A stretch of DNA of 64,000 bases, taken from JBMONI01 sp049324575. Lineage in GTDB: Bacteria; Omnitrophota; Omnitrophia; Omnitrophales; Aquincolibacteriaceae. How positions within the stretch are numbered: the first letter of the stretch is position 1; each line of letters opens with the position of its first letter. The stretch covers positions 1 through 64,000 of the forward strand of contig JBMONI010000012.1 in the NCBI GenBank assembly GCA_049324575.1, written 5' to 3'. Shown in pieces: positions 29,478 through 39,115 of the stretch. The notes below the pieces were generated by a model that was given only the letters and a program-made list of their open reading frames with translations, searched no databases and was not told where the DNA came from. Made by a program: the position numbers and the translations under genes.

Positions 29478-31151
29478 CTATTTTTTCTTTGCAGGCGCGG
29501 CCCATCCCTTTTTCATCGCCGCATCGTAATATTGCTGGATCACTCTATCCACTGTCGCTCGTTCGGAAGGGTCCTGCCGGCCATAGGAAGCTTCGTTCCA
29601 GTGATAGAGCCCGAGTGGCTCCTCAAGCATCATGAACCGCGCTCCTCCGGTCGCGCAGCGAAGCCAGAACTCCCAATCCGTGCAGGATTGGGCGAAACCC
29701 GTTTCATCGAAATACCCAAATTGATCATGTAATTTCCTGCGCCAAACGGGCATGCAATGGGCCAGATTCTGCGAGATGATACGGCCTTTGTCATCTTTCC
29801 GAAAGAGATCTTTCGCTCCGTAAGTGGCTGGAAATCCAAGGAACCAAACTGCGTACGCCGTGTTCTTCTCCCAGGTTTCGTCCTCACCCCGCGTCACCCG
29901 TAAAGGCGCCGAGACAACGTCGATCCCGGGATTGGCATCCAACGCTTGAACATGCTTTTCGATGTGGTCCGGCGCCCGGCGATCATCGAGGTTGGCGTTC
30001 GTAATATATTCGCCGGAAGACATCTGGATCGCCTTATTCCAGACAGAGTAAAGGCCTGGGTCATGATCGAGCTTCCGGTAGATCATGTTCGGGAATCGCT
30101 TTAAGTATTCCAGGATCTCCCCTTCCTCACCGCCGGGAGAATTCGCGTTAATAAGGATGAGTTCACAGCGAGGGAAATAAGTTTGCCGGACAATCTCACG
30201 CAGGAATCCCCGAATCAGCTTGTCCCCATTGAAGACCGAAGTAATGATCGAGACCCTGCGGCGCGCGGAGGCCTTAACACTCATGGGCTCTTGGGACACT
30301 CGCGCTTTGGCATGAAGCGTCTTCAAACGGTTGAAAATTCTTTTAACTTCCAGAAGGCTTGAGGCCCGGCTATCCACCGCTTCGCTCTCAGAGCTGAAGA
30401 TCCCCGGAACCCCTTTCGGCAGCTCTTTTACAACGATTTCATCGAGCCCGCGGGACAACTCCTGGTAATCCGCCATTTTTTCGAAACTTCCCCAGCCGCC
30501 GGCCTGTTCGCATTTCTCACGGTTCGTCTGGATCTCGCTGCGGCAATCCAAGACCTCGGGCTGGAACTGCAATCGCTCGTCATCCCCATGCGGAAGATGG
30601 ATTAGCTTGTTGTGATTCAGATCCTTTTTGCGAAGGCCCAAAGCCTCCAAGCGCGAATAAAGATCGCAGTCGTCCCATCCATAGGAGGTAATACCTTCGT
30701 TATATCCCCCTACCTTGAAAAAATCTCCCCGGAAGCAATAAAGGATACCGTTCAAATATTTGTCGTTATCGTTCCTCGCGCGCCGCCAGTTCCCGGTATA
30801 AAATTCGCCGGCCTCTAACGGATGCGTTTTGAAAAAATCATGGCCGAGGACGACATCCGCATCAAGTTTGAGCATCTTCTGTCTTTGGGTAAAACGGGCC
30901 GCGAGATTGAAAGCTTTGCTGAGGACCCATTTCGGTTGATCCAACGCTCTGACGATAAGGATCTTTCCGTTCTGGAATTCCTTGATCACGGAAGCAAGCG
31001 CATCCTCAGAGCCCCAATCCGCGATGATGATCTCATCAACCTCATCGTAGGCGAGCCAGCTTCTCAGTACGCGCGCGAGATTGCCGCTGCGGTTTTTGAC
31101 CGCACAAAAAATGGAAATTCCTTCTTGAACCAAGAGGCATGGTCGAGGCAT
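29478..31151 (-). CDS. Tandem GT2 glycosyltransferase
   Basis: This protein of about 557 aa has two GT-A domains. The first (ISIFCAVKNRSGNLARVLRSWLAYDEVDEIIIADWGSEDALASV ... MLKLDADVVLGHDFF ... SYGWDDCDLYSRLEALGL) resembles a galactosyltransferase-type GT2. The second (VSIITSVFNGDKLIRGFLREIVRQTYFPRCELILINANSPGGEEGE ... NANLDDRRAPDHIEKHVQALD ... SCTDWEFWLRC) is a classic GT2 with a DDR metal site. I take ATG 31151 (MPRPCLL); an ATG at 31190 is possible but has no ribosome site. It is 10 bp upstream of the fusion gene, in the same operon. Confidence 0.85.
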   Translation of the reverse strand: MPRPCLLVQEGISIFCAVKNRSGNLARVLRSWLAYDEVDEIIIADWGSEDALASVIKEFQNGKILIVRALDQPKWVLSKAFNLAARFTQRQKMLKLDADVVLGHDFFKTHPLEAGEFYTGNWRRARNDNDKYLNGILYCFRGDFFKVGGYNEGITSYGWDDCDLYSRLEALGLRKKDLNHNKLIHLPHGDDERLQFQPEVLDCRSEIQTNREKCEQAGGWGSFEKMADYQELSRGLDEIVVKELPKGVPGIFSSESEAVDSRASSLLEVKRIFNRLKTLHAKARVSQEPMSVKASARRRVSIITSVFNGDKLIRGFLREIVRQTYFPRCELILINANSPGGEEGEILEYLKRFPNMIYRKLDHDPGLYSVWNKAIQMSSGEYITNANLDDRRAPDHIEKHVQALDANPGIDVVSAPLRVTRGEDETWEKNTAYAVWFLGFPATYGAKDLFRKDDKGRIISQNLAHCMPVWRRKLHDQFGYFDETGFAQSCTDWEFWLRCATGGARFMMLEEPLGLYHWNEASYGRQDPSERATVDRVIQQYYDAAMKKGWAAPAKKK

Positions 31152-31197
31152 AATCAATGCGTTTCGCTCCAAGGATGAGTATCCTCGCATAGGTCGA

Positions 31198-31869
31198 ATG
31201 CCATTACAGGGAATAAAAATAACTTCACTTAAGTGCCTGTATTTTCCGGTCCCCAAAAACGGGACCTCGACGATCGGCAATATCTTTGCCCGTCATCTTG
31301 GACTCTCCGGGGATTTTTATCAAGCTGTCAAAACCCCCGCTTTCGAAATTTCAGGGCCAACGGAGTCTTACTATGACTTTTTTAAGTTCGCTTTTGTCCG
31401 CAACCCGCTAAGCCGGCTTGTCTCCTGTTACCTCAACAAAATCAAAACGGATCTTGCGGGTCTCGAGCCCAAGACCCGGCAGCTCTACACCGATCGAGGC
31501 GTCTTCATTTACTACGAGAAATTATGGCCGAAAACCGATTTCGCGTCGATGACATTCGAAAATTTTGTCGATTGGGTTTCGGCGATCCCGGATGAAAAAT
31601 CTGAAAATCATTTTTGTTCCCAATACCGGTTTTTTAACCGCCAGGATCTCGATTTTATCGGCCGTCTCGAGACCTTTGAAACGGACCTGAAATTCGTTCT
31701 GGAAACACTGAAGCTCCGAAGCCGCATTCCCTATCTAACGCGAACAGGCGCTCAAGAATCTTGGCGATCTTATTTTACCCCTTCCGCTCTTCGGACCGCT
31801 TGCCGCCGGTATCAAACTGACATGGCCGAATTCGGCTACCTCGAAGATGGCTCTCTTTCCCTGCCCTAA
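31198..31869 (+). CDS. Sulfotransferase, family 2
   Basis: This 223-aa enzyme has the PAPS loops: PVPKNGTSTIGN (18-28) and FAFVRNPLSRLVSCYLNKIK (65-84). It then has the family tail RFFNRQDLDFIGRLETFETDLKFVLETL. The likely role is transfer of sulfate from PAPS to a hydroxyl of a surface glycan. It is divergent from the tandem GT2 gene, which starts only 46 bp away. Confidence 0.9.
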   Translation: MPLQGIKITSLKCLYFPVPKNGTSTIGNIFARHLGLSGDFYQAVKTPAFEISGPTESYYDFFKFAFVRNPLSRLVSCYLNKIKTDLAGLEPKTRQLYTDRGVFIYYEKLWPKTDFASMTFENFVDWVSAIPDEKSENHFCSQYRFFNRQDLDFIGRLETFETDLKFVLETLKLRSRIPYLTRTGAQESWRSYFTPSALRTACRRYQTDMAEFGYLEDGSLSLP

Positions 31870-31911
31870 CAAAGTCCTTTCCCCGGGCGGTCTTATCCGC
31901 CGTCGGATCCG

Positions 31912-32544
31912 CTAAAAATCATACGGCACATAAGAAAAATCAGGGCGATGTAATGTCCGGATTTTTTCAATGGCCGCCGGCGTATAGTAGGCCCGGTATC
32001 CTTCGTGATTCGGTTTCGTGATCGGCTCACCGCTGGGCTGAAGTTTCTTCAAGGTCAGAGGACCAATCCCGATCCGCTCGCAGATCCGGGCTAGATCCTG
32101 TTCCAGGGTCTCGTAACGGCCGATGAAATCGACGAGGACCTTGCCGTCAGAGTCCGCAAAAAAAGGGCTCATAAGATAATTGCCGGTCTCATAATAGCGC
32201 AGGACATAGTGTTCAAAATCATCGCACCGCTCCTTGATCTTGCGGGCATAAGCCTGCCACTTTTGCGGCCCTTTCTGTTGATCCGCTTGCCGGAGGGTAT
32301 AAAAAAAAGAAGAAACGGCACGATCCCATGGATTCCGCACAAAACAGAACTTGAAGTAAGCATCCCAATCCCAGCCCTGCCCGGCAAAATAACTTTTCAG
32401 CTCCCGCGTCCGCACATGGTGTTTCAGAACACCGTCCTGCTCCCCTTTGAGATCCGAAAAAGGATTGAGAGCAACGCGCATGCTCGTGCTTGCCGTCTTA
32501 GGAACCGCAATAAACACGAATTTATATCGATGGGATATCCTCAT
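31912..32544 (-). CDS. Sulfotransferase, family 2
   Basis: This 210-aa enzyme starts MRISHRYKFVFIAVPKTASTSMRVALNP, where VPKTASTS is the 5' PAPS loop; CFVRNPWDRAVSSFFYTLRQ is the 3' loop. The tail VDFIGRYETLEQDLARICERIGI fits the family. Upstream residues in the same frame are not conserved, so the start is set at 32544. This is the third sulfotransferase domain within 5 kb. Confidence 0.9.
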   Translation of the reverse strand: MRISHRYKFVFIAVPKTASTSMRVALNPFSDLKGEQDGVLKHHVRTRELKSYFAGQGWDWDAYFKFCFVRNPWDRAVSSFFYTLRQADQQKGPQKWQAYARKIKERCDDFEHYVLRYYETGNYLMSPFFADSDGKVLVDFIGRYETLEQDLARICERIGIGPLTLKKLQPSGEPITKPNHEGYRAYYTPAAIEKIRTLHRPDFSYVPYDF

Positions 32545-32627
32545 CCAAAGTCGCCTTCGCGGAGGCCACTTTACCATAACTCCGGAAGCCAAAGCACTCA
32601 TTTCTTGTCTCTGCGAAGCTGAAAAGA

Positions 32628-32656
32628 TTGAAACTCCATCGCCCCCCTTCTATAAT
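32628..32656 (+). promoter_or_regulatory. Strong sigma-70 promoter of the fucosyltransferase-like gene
   Basis: TTGAAA (32628-32633), 17 bp, TATAAT (32651-32656). Transcription should start near 32663. Any coding start before that is excluded, so the ATG at 32691 is the first usable one, with a leader of about 28 nt. Confidence 0.75.
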
Positions 32657-32690
32657 GGCCGCATTTCACCAACACGAATCCAAGACCCTA

Positions 32691-33815
32691 ATGAGCACCC
32701 ATTATTTCAGCGTTCAATATGCCAATGAAGGGATTGGAGGTATGCTCCACCAGCTGCGCCTTTTCTACAATCTTGGAACAGCCTATGGCCTGAAATATAT
32801 TCACAACCCCATCCGTTCTTATCATTGCCGCGACCTCGATTATGACCATTTCCTGGGGCTCACGGCGGGCGAAAAAACCCATCGTGCATTCATCCTTTGG
32901 AAATGCAGAAAGGTCATCTTGACCTTACCCGAGATCCTCGAGGCCTATCAGGCCGGAAAAGACCCCGTCATCGAAGCAATCCGGGCCGCGCGAGGAAAAA
33001 GCCTTTTTTTTACTTTTGTCTTTGAATATTGCAAACATCTGACCGCAAGCCCTCCCAATACGATCCAAAAACACGTTACAGAACAACTCCATTCTCCGAT
33101 CGATGTTCGGAGCAATCGCCCTTTCCGCTTTCAGGAAAAATATTTCTCCAGGCGAAGACGGGACGGCCTCGCCGATCCCTTCGCGCCAGGAAAAATCCGC
33201 ATCGCCCTGCACATCCGTCGCGGAGACCTTGTCCATTTTGAGCTGGAGGACAAGATCCTTTTCCCGTTTGCTCTTGGTAAAGTGAATTCGCCCGTCTACG
33301 GAAGCTTCGGCGTTCAGATGAAAGAAGAGGCCAACAGGAAGGGCGTCGAATACATAAGAACCCGAAGCGCTGCCGTATCCCGTTATGTCCTTTTTTTAGA
33401 AAGGATTTTCGCGCTCTATGGAGAGGATCTTTTCGATGTTCTTGTTTTTTCCGATGGCTTCCCTGCAAAACCCAACTGGAACCGGATGAAAAAACTCGGT
33501 TTTCCGGAAGATCTCCGCGCCCGTTACGCCTGGAGACGCGACCATGAATATGACGAGCTTAAGAAATTTAAAAATCTTCGCATGGTGATCGGAAAAACAA
33601 AGCAGGACACCATGACCACGATCCACGGCATGATCTCGGCCGATGTGATCTTGCACAGCAAGAGTTCTATCAACCGGATCGCCGAATTTTTTAAAGAAAC
33701 CCCGTCCCTGCGCGTGGATATTAGCGACGAATCGGCTGCGGGAGGCGTGATCCAGAGCGATCGTTTTCGGTCTTTAACGAATGGCTTTCGATCCTCCCAC
33801 CCTCTCCCGGGCTGA
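32691..33815 (+). CDS. Fucosyltransferase-like enzyme (O-FucT/NodZ superfamily)
   Basis: This 374-aa protein carries IRIALHIRRGDLV, with HIRRGD at 174-179, the GDP-fucose motif shared by alpha-1,2/1,6- and protein O-fucosyltransferases. Near the end MISADVILHSKSSINRIAEFF fits the SSFS-x-A motif of the same clan. The promoter at 32628-32656 fixes the start. It is probably a glycan-building enzyme; the sugar could be another GDP-deoxyhexose. Confidence 0.72.
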   Translation: MSTHYFSVQYANEGIGGMLHQLRLFYNLGTAYGLKYIHNPIRSYHCRDLDYDHFLGLTAGEKTHRAFILWKCRKVILTLPEILEAYQAGKDPVIEAIRAARGKSLFFTFVFEYCKHLTASPPNTIQKHVTEQLHSPIDVRSNRPFRFQEKYFSRRRRDGLADPFAPGKIRIALHIRRGDLVHFELEDKILFPFALGKVNSPVYGSFGVQMKEEANRKGVEYIRTRSAAVSRYVLFLERIFALYGEDLFDVLVFSDGFPAKPNWNRMKKLGFPEDLRARYAWRRDHEYDELKKFKNLRMVIGKTKQDTMTTIHGMISADVILHSKSSINRIAEFFKETPSLRVDISDESAAGGVIQSDRFRSLTNGFRSSHPLPG

Positions 33816-33830
33816 ACGACCCGCAAGCCC

Positions 33831-34802
33831 TCAATAAATACTCCGGACTGACAGGCCTCCGCGCATGATGTCCGCATGGGCCTTTCTTTTTCCGACCGCA
33901 AGAAGGCGCGAATGATCGAACGGCCCGACCGTGACCTCATCGAACCCGGCGTCTCTCATCATCCGTTCCAGCGCGCCCGGGGAGGGAACGAACCAGTTCC
34001 AGCCGCTCCGGTTGAGCTCTTTTTGATCGCCTTTCCCGCACTTGGAAGGCCCCTGATAGGCGAGGATATTCCGTTCGGAACGGATCCCCGCGGTTTCCAG
34101 AAGGCAGGAACCTCCGTCCTTCAAGCAATCAAAGACGATCCGCAGGGCCAGGACCGGATCGGTCACATGATAGAGGACCCCGGCAAAGAGCACGAGATCG
34201 AACTGATCATAAAATTCGCGGCAGGCACATTCATAGAGGGAAAGATTTTTCGGTTCAAGATTGGAGATCCCGAAAGACTCTTTCAGGAACTGAAGACAAT
34301 CCACATATTTTTTCACCTCCTCGATCGCGACCACATGCGCCCCCATCGCGCACAAAAGCATACTGGTCCCTCCGGTCCAGCAGCCGATATCGAGGATCTT
34401 CATCCCTTCCAGAGACTGGGGAAGCGCGTGGAACCGGTCCATGAATTTCGCCAGGATCGCGAGATGCCGGTCCCCCATTCTGCCCTGAAGGCTGAAATCG
34501 CCGAAATCGTGGTGGTGCCCCCAATGGAACCGGACGGAAAGGTCCCTCTGTTTGCTGGCATCCTGGAATCTTTCCATCGCCCCATCCCGGATGCTCAAAA
34601 ATTCGTCGATCTTTTTCTTGAAAGAAACAGGATCGATATTCTTGAGCGCATGAACCTGATACCGCTTCATCAGATCCCGCAAATAGGCCATGGACGGAAG
34701 ATCGCCGCCCGCGGTTTCCATGCGGGCTTCGTCAAGCCGGCCTCGTTTTTTTCCTTTTTTCTTCCCTTGGCTTCCACGAATTTGTTTAAAGATGTTGAAC
34801 AT
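33831..34802 (-). CDS. CmoB-like (DUF1698) SAM methyltransferase
   Basis: This 323-aa enzyme has a Lys-rich N-terminus and the SAM motif MKILDIGCWTGGTSMLLCAMGAHVVAIEEV. FDLVLFAGVLYHVTDPVLALRIVFDCLKDGGSCLLETAG resembles CmoB/DUF1698 proteins. In CmoB the enzyme transfers a carboxymethyl group to tRNA wobble U34. Here the glycan context makes a sugar or lipid substrate more likely. AAGGAG six bases before the ATG sets the start. It is convergent with the fucosyltransferase-like gene, 15 bp apart. Confidence 0.75.
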   Translation of the reverse strand: MFNIFKQIRGSQGKKKGKKRGRLDEARMETAGGDLPSMAYLRDLMKRYQVHALKNIDPVSFKKKIDEFLSIRDGAMERFQDASKQRDLSVRFHWGHHHDFGDFSLQGRMGDRHLAILAKFMDRFHALPQSLEGMKILDIGCWTGGTSMLLCAMGAHVVAIEEVKKYVDCLQFLKESFGISNLEPKNLSLYECACREFYDQFDLVLFAGVLYHVTDPVLALRIVFDCLKDGGSCLLETAGIRSERNILAYQGPSKCGKGDQKELNRSGWNWFVPSPGALERMMRDAGFDEVTVGPFDHSRLLAVGKRKAHADIMRGGLSVRSIY

Positions 34803-34820
34803 AGGGCTCCTTTTGGATCG

Positions 34821-35540
34821 TTAGGGGTTCGGCTCTGGATCCGCCGAAAACCTTATCTGCCGGTCCGGTAACTCGTTCTGAAGATTTTCGTTCTGGATCT
34901 TCTGCCGCGACGCGACAAAGATCGCACGGCTTAGTTTTGCTTTGTGTTTTTCCGGCCGGGTCCAATCCACGGGGAATTCCTCATGATCCGGCTGGGTCCG
35001 GGGAACATAAACAAAAGGAAAAAGCTCTTGGAGCCTCCGATAGATCCAGATCCGGGTCGGCCGGCACCCGATCCCTTCGAACGACTGTGAAACCCGGGCC
35101 CGGTCTTCCCGGACCCGGTTCACGGCTTCGTCTTTCCCGAATGAAACGCAAGTTTCCACGAGCATCCTCTCTTTACAGAGTCCCGCCAAATATTTCAGAG
35201 CCCCCGCAGGGTCCCGCAAATGGTAGAGCGTCCCATAGCAGAAAACCATGTCATGTTTTTCAAAAGAAGCCTCCGCCGGCGCCTCCAGGTCGAGACGTTC
35301 GGTCCGCTGGCCCGGAAAACGGTTCCGGACGTATTCAAGATTTTCCTCACGGACTTCCGTGATCGTTACCTGCGCGCCTTCGCGGATCAAAAATTCGGAG
35401 AGATCGCCGATCCCGGCCCCCACCTCCAGAACGCTTTTGCCGCGGAGAGGGATCCCAAGGCTCTCGAGATGCTCGAGCCGTTTCCGGTTATGCCGGAGAT
35501 AGTGCGCGGAATGGAATTTTTTTTCGAGCTCTTCTTTCAC
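34821..35540 (-). CDS. Class I SAM methyltransferase
   Basis: This 239-aa protein has SVLEVGAGIGDLSEFLIREGAQVTITEVRE, a SAM-binding glycine motif, and DMVFCYGTLYHLRDPAGALKYLAGLC. The start is GTG, overlapping the stop codon of the upstream FkbM gene (GTGA), so the two are translationally coupled. Its substrate is unknown; the location argues for a glycan enzyme. Confidence 0.85.
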   Translation of the reverse strand: MKEELEKKFHSAHYLRHNRKRLEHLESLGIPLRGKSVLEVGAGIGDLSEFLIREGAQVTITEVREENLEYVRNRFPGQRTERLDLEAPAEASFEKHDMVFCYGTLYHLRDPAGALKYLAGLCKERMLVETCVSFGKDEAVNRVREDRARVSQSFEGIGCRPTRIWIYRRLQELFPFVYVPRTQPDHEEFPVDWTRPEKHKAKLSRAIFVASRQKIQNENLQNELPDRQIRFSADPEPNP

Positions 35541-36202
35541 CAGCGCGGATTCCTGAATAAAAGATCCCCTCGATGTTTACCGCCATCGGAATAGTCCGAC
35601 TCCGGCAAAAACCCATGCTCTCTCATCAAAGCGATCGTTTCTTCCCGGCCAAGGGCATCGCCGGGATACGGTCCCACTTCCCCGAACTCAAGCTGCACAT
35701 AACGGGTGATCCGCAGTGTTTCCGAAGCCCCCTCGATCAATTTCCTTTCGGAACCCTGCACATCCGTCCACAAAAAGTCGACATGCGTAACCCCTTCACG
35801 CTTGATCCAAGTGTCGAGCCGGACCACCGGAACCGTCTTTTCCCCTTCGAAAAAAAGGCCCGGATATTGTTCTGATTCCACGCCCGGGACGATCGAATTG
35901 GCATACGGCCACGGCTTGACCCCGGATCCCGTTCTGAAATAAGCCGACCGAAGGACCGTTACGCCGTCCGAATCCCCGACCGCGCAGTTGAAAAAGCGGC
36001 ACCGTTTTTCTTGCAAGCCGATCTTGTTCTCGAAAACCGCCTGCATATCCGGATTCGGCTCAAAACAATACACCCGGGCGGAAGGAAATGTTTTCAAGAA
36101 CTTCCCCGTATCCGAAAAATCGCACGCTCCGATCTCAAGAATGACCTCGGGATTCTCTCCGATCAGCGTCTTGAGTCTTGAGATTTTATCATTCGTTCGC
36201 AT
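35537..36202 (-). CDS. FkbM-family methyltransferase
   Basis: This 221-aa protein has ILEIGACDFSDTGKFLKTFPSARVYCFEPNPDM for SAM binding and HVDFLWTDVQGSERKLIEGASETLRITRYVQLEFGE, the FkbM signature. The ATG at 36202 overlaps the last 14 bp of the upstream GT2 gene. The three genes 37124-34821 form a coupled operon. Its likely task is O-methylation of a sugar. Confidence 0.88.
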   Translation of the reverse strand: MRTNDKISRLKTLIGENPEVILEIGACDFSDTGKFLKTFPSARVYCFEPNPDMQAVFENKIGLQEKRCRFFNCAVGDSDGVTVLRSAYFRTGSGVKPWPYANSIVPGVESEQYPGLFFEGEKTVPVVRLDTWIKREGVTHVDFLWTDVQGSERKLIEGASETLRITRYVQLEFGEVGPYPGDALGREETIALMREHGFLPESDYSDGGKHRGDLLFRNPRW

Positions 36203-37124
36203 TTTTACCGTCGTTTTTCCGGAACAGCTTTCCGCAAGCGGCCGCCGTCGCACAAAAGGGATGCCTCAGGATAATGCCCCGCGCCTTCCAGCAGAAGGAA
36301 AGGAAGGGATTTTCGCGGAAAAGTTTTTTCAATGTTCCCTTATGCCGAAGCGCGAATTTCTCATAATGACTTTTCCATAAGCTCCGGGGCAGATGGAAAT
36401 AATAGGAAGCCGCGATCTTCCAGTAAAAAAAAGACGCCGGCCTGCCCCAATGCCTGCGGCTCGCCGCAAGCAGCTTTTTACGTCGCTGGCCCGAGAAAAA
36501 ATCTCTGACCGAGATCGCCTCCGGATGGAAGCGGATGTTCACTAACACATCCGGGATCCTTCGAAAAGCAAAATACTGCCGCATGCGAAGAAAATAATCA
36601 TAATCGAAGTAGCAGAGCCCCGTATCTAACGGCCCGAGGCTATCGGCCACACGGCGCCGGAAGAAGATCGCCGGCTGAGGCAGAACGTCATATTTCCAGT
36701 ATTTCAGCATCCCTTCAAAGGTGAATCCGGCTGCGGACGGTTCCTCCTGAAGGAACAAAGGCTTCCCTTCCTCGTCGATCACCCGCGCTCTTCCGATCAA
36801 TACACTCGTGTCGGGTTCTTTTTCAAATATCCTCTCGACCGCGCGTAAGGCCCCGGGTTCGTAATAGTCGTCGGCATTCAGCCATCCGAGAATATCCCCT
36901 CGCGCCTTTGAAAACCCCTTGTTCAAAGCGTCTGCCGGGCCCTGATCAGGCTCCGAAACCCACCCAAGGCGCGGATGTTTTTTCAGGATCGCGACCGTCC
37001 CGTCGGTCGAAGCGCCATCGATCACAAGATGTTCGACCGTCTGGCTCCCCTGCTCCGCGATGCTGCGGATCGCGGTCTCAATAAAACGCGCCTGGTTGAG
37101 AGAAGGTGTGATGATCGAGATCAT
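36189..37124 (-). CDS. Glycosyltransferase family 2
   Basis: This 311-aa enzyme starts MISIITPSLNQARFIETAIRSIAEQG. The nucleotide-binding DGASTDGT, the WLNADDYYEPGAL metal site (ADD) and FDYDYFLRMRQYFAF in place of the usual ED acceptor motif are visible. The C-terminal 70 residues are basic and membrane-associated in appearance. It is the first of three overlapping genes. Confidence 0.92.
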   Translation of the reverse strand: MISIITPSLNQARFIETAIRSIAEQGSQTVEHLVIDGASTDGTVAILKKHPRLGWVSEPDQGPADALNKGFSKARGDILGWLNADDYYEPGALRAVERIFEKEPDTSVLIGRARVIDEEGKPLFLQEEPSAAGFTFEGMLKYWKYDVLPQPAIFFRRRVADSLGPLDTGLCYFDYDYFLRMRQYFAFRRIPDVLVNIRFHPEAISVRDFFSGQRRKKLLAASRRHWGRPASFFYWKIAASYYFHLPRSLWKSHYEKFALRHKGTLKKLFRENPFLSFCWKARGIILRHPFCATAAACGKLFRKNDGKNANE

Positions 37125-37178
37125 CGCTCGAGGCTCCCTTTTTCAAAATCCCGCTGGAACTTTCCGCCCTGCGCCATG

Positions 37179-38987
37179 TCAGACCGGAAGCCCTCCCTGA
37201 CGATCCGCCTTTGCAGGTTCACCGGAAAGCCGGCACAAAACGCTTCCTTTCTGGAACTGGACAAGCGTGTCACAGGCCATCCCCGCCGTTTGCCGGTGAC
37301 TGATGATCAGGACCGTCTTTGCGGCGAGCCGGTCCCGGATCTGAGCGATCACGGCCTCCGCCGTTTTGGGATCGACCGCATTGATCGGCTCGTCAAAAAT
37401 ATAGAGATCGGCTTCTTTCAAAAGCGCCCGGGCAATACTCACACGCTGTTTTTCCCCTCCGGACAAACGCGATCCGTGTTTCCCGATCGGCGCATCGCCC
37501 CCGGAATCGAAAGTCTTGGCAAAACGGTCCAGCTTCAGGTCCCTTAAAAGCGTCACGATCTCCTCTTTCGGCACCGGCCGCGAGATCCCGTACGTCAAGT
37601 TCTCGCGGAGCGATTCCCCGACCAGATAGGCGTACTGACTGGCAAAAGCGATCCGCTGCATCAGGGACTCGATCTTGAACTCGCGAAGATCCGTATCGTC
37701 CCAAAAAAGCGTCCCGGCTGGCGCATCGTAGAGCCGCGTAAGCAAATGGACTAGGGTGGACTTCCCCGAACCGGAGGGCCCGACGAAAAGGAGTTTCTTC
37801 CCCCGGGGGATCTCCAGGGAAAGATCGCTCAAAACCTCCCGTTCCCGGGTATAAGCGAAGGAAAGCCCGCGGATCCGGACCCCACGGCAAAGCGCCGGAC
37901 ACTCCAGCGCTCCTTCATACATCTTGTGGGTCGCTTCGTTCTCCAGGATCTCCCGGACGCGGTCGAACCGTTCGACAAGCTGCGCAAGGGCTATCCGGGC
38001 CTGCATGATCAAATTCCACTGGGGGCTCGACATCCGGACCAGCAGGAAAAAGATCACACAGGCCGACAGGTCCTGGAATCCGAACCCCTGATACCCCAAC
38101 GCGGTCATGGTCAAGGCGATGAGGATAAGCGCAAAGAACATCGCCGTTTCCTGGATCGGACTGATCAGGAGAACCCGGCCGAGCTTTTTCAAAGCGATCT
38201 CGGATTCTTCGTCGTTCACCGCCATGAAGCGCTCGCTTTCCTTATGGCCCATGCCCGAGGTCTTGATCAAGGGAATGCAGGTCAGGATATCAAAGACCTG
38301 ATCATCGAGCCGGATCTGCTGTTTGGCGTGGTCTTTGATGCTTTCGCGGATATCACGGGACACCCGGGTATTGAGTTTCATCAAAAGCGGGAACACGATC
38401 AGAACGACCAGGGCCATTTTCCAGGAAAGCACGGCCATGAAAACAACGAAGACCGACAGGGTCGCAAATCCGCGGTAGAGATTGTGGAAGGCCCGCAACT
38501 GGTTTGCGGCAAAATCCGTGAATTTTGTCAGGACCACATTCAACCGTGACGCGCCCTGAGTGTCATAAAAGGATTTGCCATAACTCATATAGCGGTCGAA
38601 GACCTGCTTGCGGATGTTGACGGTCGCCAGTTTCGCCTGCCCCAGGATGCTCAGGGAGGCGACATAGTGAAGCGCGCTCGCCGCAATAATGACGGCAAGG
38701 ATCAAAACGGCCAGCAGAAAAACCGACACATGCTCCCCTTGCGGCAAGAAGGGCATCCAGGCGTGAAGTTTTTTGACGAGTCCGGGTGAGCCAGGATCAA
38801 AAAGCGACCGGATAAAATACATCAGAAGCCGGACCTCGACGATCTTGACCACGACCCCCAACGTATCGAGCCCGATCGTCAGAAAGAAGTCCTTGGGGCG
38901 CAGGAGGGTCATTTTCAAAAACTTCCCCAAAAGCGTCCATTCGGAAAGAAAAGAAGGAGACAGTCGCGCGCCGGGATCGTTCACCAC
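37179..38987 (-). CDS. ABC exporter, fused permease and ATPase (MsbA-like)
   Basis: This 602-aa protein has six membrane helices in residues 35-320 and an ATPase domain after 365. Walker A is GPSGSGKST (403-411), the signature LSGGEKQRVSIARAL starts at 508, Walker B LYIFDEP is at 528-534 and the switch His is in IISHRQTAG. It is a half-size homodimeric exporter for lipids, lipid-linked glycans or peptides. Within this locus a glycolipid is the likely cargo. The start is GTG with AAAGGG upstream. Confidence 0.9.
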   Translation of the reverse strand: MVNDPGARLSPSFLSEWTLLGKFLKMTLLRPKDFFLTIGLDTLGVVVKIVEVRLLMYFIRSLFDPGSPGLVKKLHAWMPFLPQGEHVSVFLLAVLILAVIIAASALHYVASLSILGQAKLATVNIRKQVFDRYMSYGKSFYDTQGASRLNVVLTKFTDFAANQLRAFHNLYRGFATLSVFVVFMAVLSWKMALVVLIVFPLLMKLNTRVSRDIRESIKDHAKQQIRLDDQVFDILTCIPLIKTSGMGHKESERFMAVNDEESEIALKKLGRVLLISPIQETAMFFALILIALTMTALGYQGFGFQDLSACVIFFLLVRMSSPQWNLIMQARIALAQLVERFDRVREILENEATHKMYEGALECPALCRGVRIRGLSFAYTREREVLSDLSLEIPRGKKLLFVGPSGSGKSTLVHLLTRLYDAPAGTLFWDDTDLREFKIESLMQRIAFASQYAYLVGESLRENLTYGISRPVPKEEIVTLLRDLKLDRFAKTFDSGGDAPIGKHGSRLSGGEKQRVSIARALLKEADLYIFDEPINAVDPKTAEAVIAQIRDRLAAKTVLIISHRQTAGMACDTLVQFQKGSVLCRLSGEPAKADRQGGLPV

Positions 38988-39019
38988 AAAAACCCTTTCT
39001 GTTAGACCGGAAGCCCATC

Positions 39020-39046
39020 AGCCTTTTCGGCCTGCCGGAAAAGGCT
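39020..39046. other. Strong hairpin between GT2 and ABC genes
   Basis: AGCCTTTTC (39020-39028) and GAAAAGGCT (39038-39046), extended inside by GG/CC. On the plus strand it is followed by ATTTT; on the minus strand, the coding direction of both neighbours, no T-run follows. Confidence 0.5.
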
Positions 39047-39115
39047 ATTTTAACCGAAACGTCCTTGTCTGAAAACAGAATAGCCGCGCGGCCGCCTCAG
39101 GCCAGCGCGCTCAAG

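Noticed and set aside
33831..34802. Genuine tRNA-modifying CmoB
   Set aside because: Sequence is only CmoB-like and the gene stands in a glycan locus without cmoA; tRNA modification is not supported.
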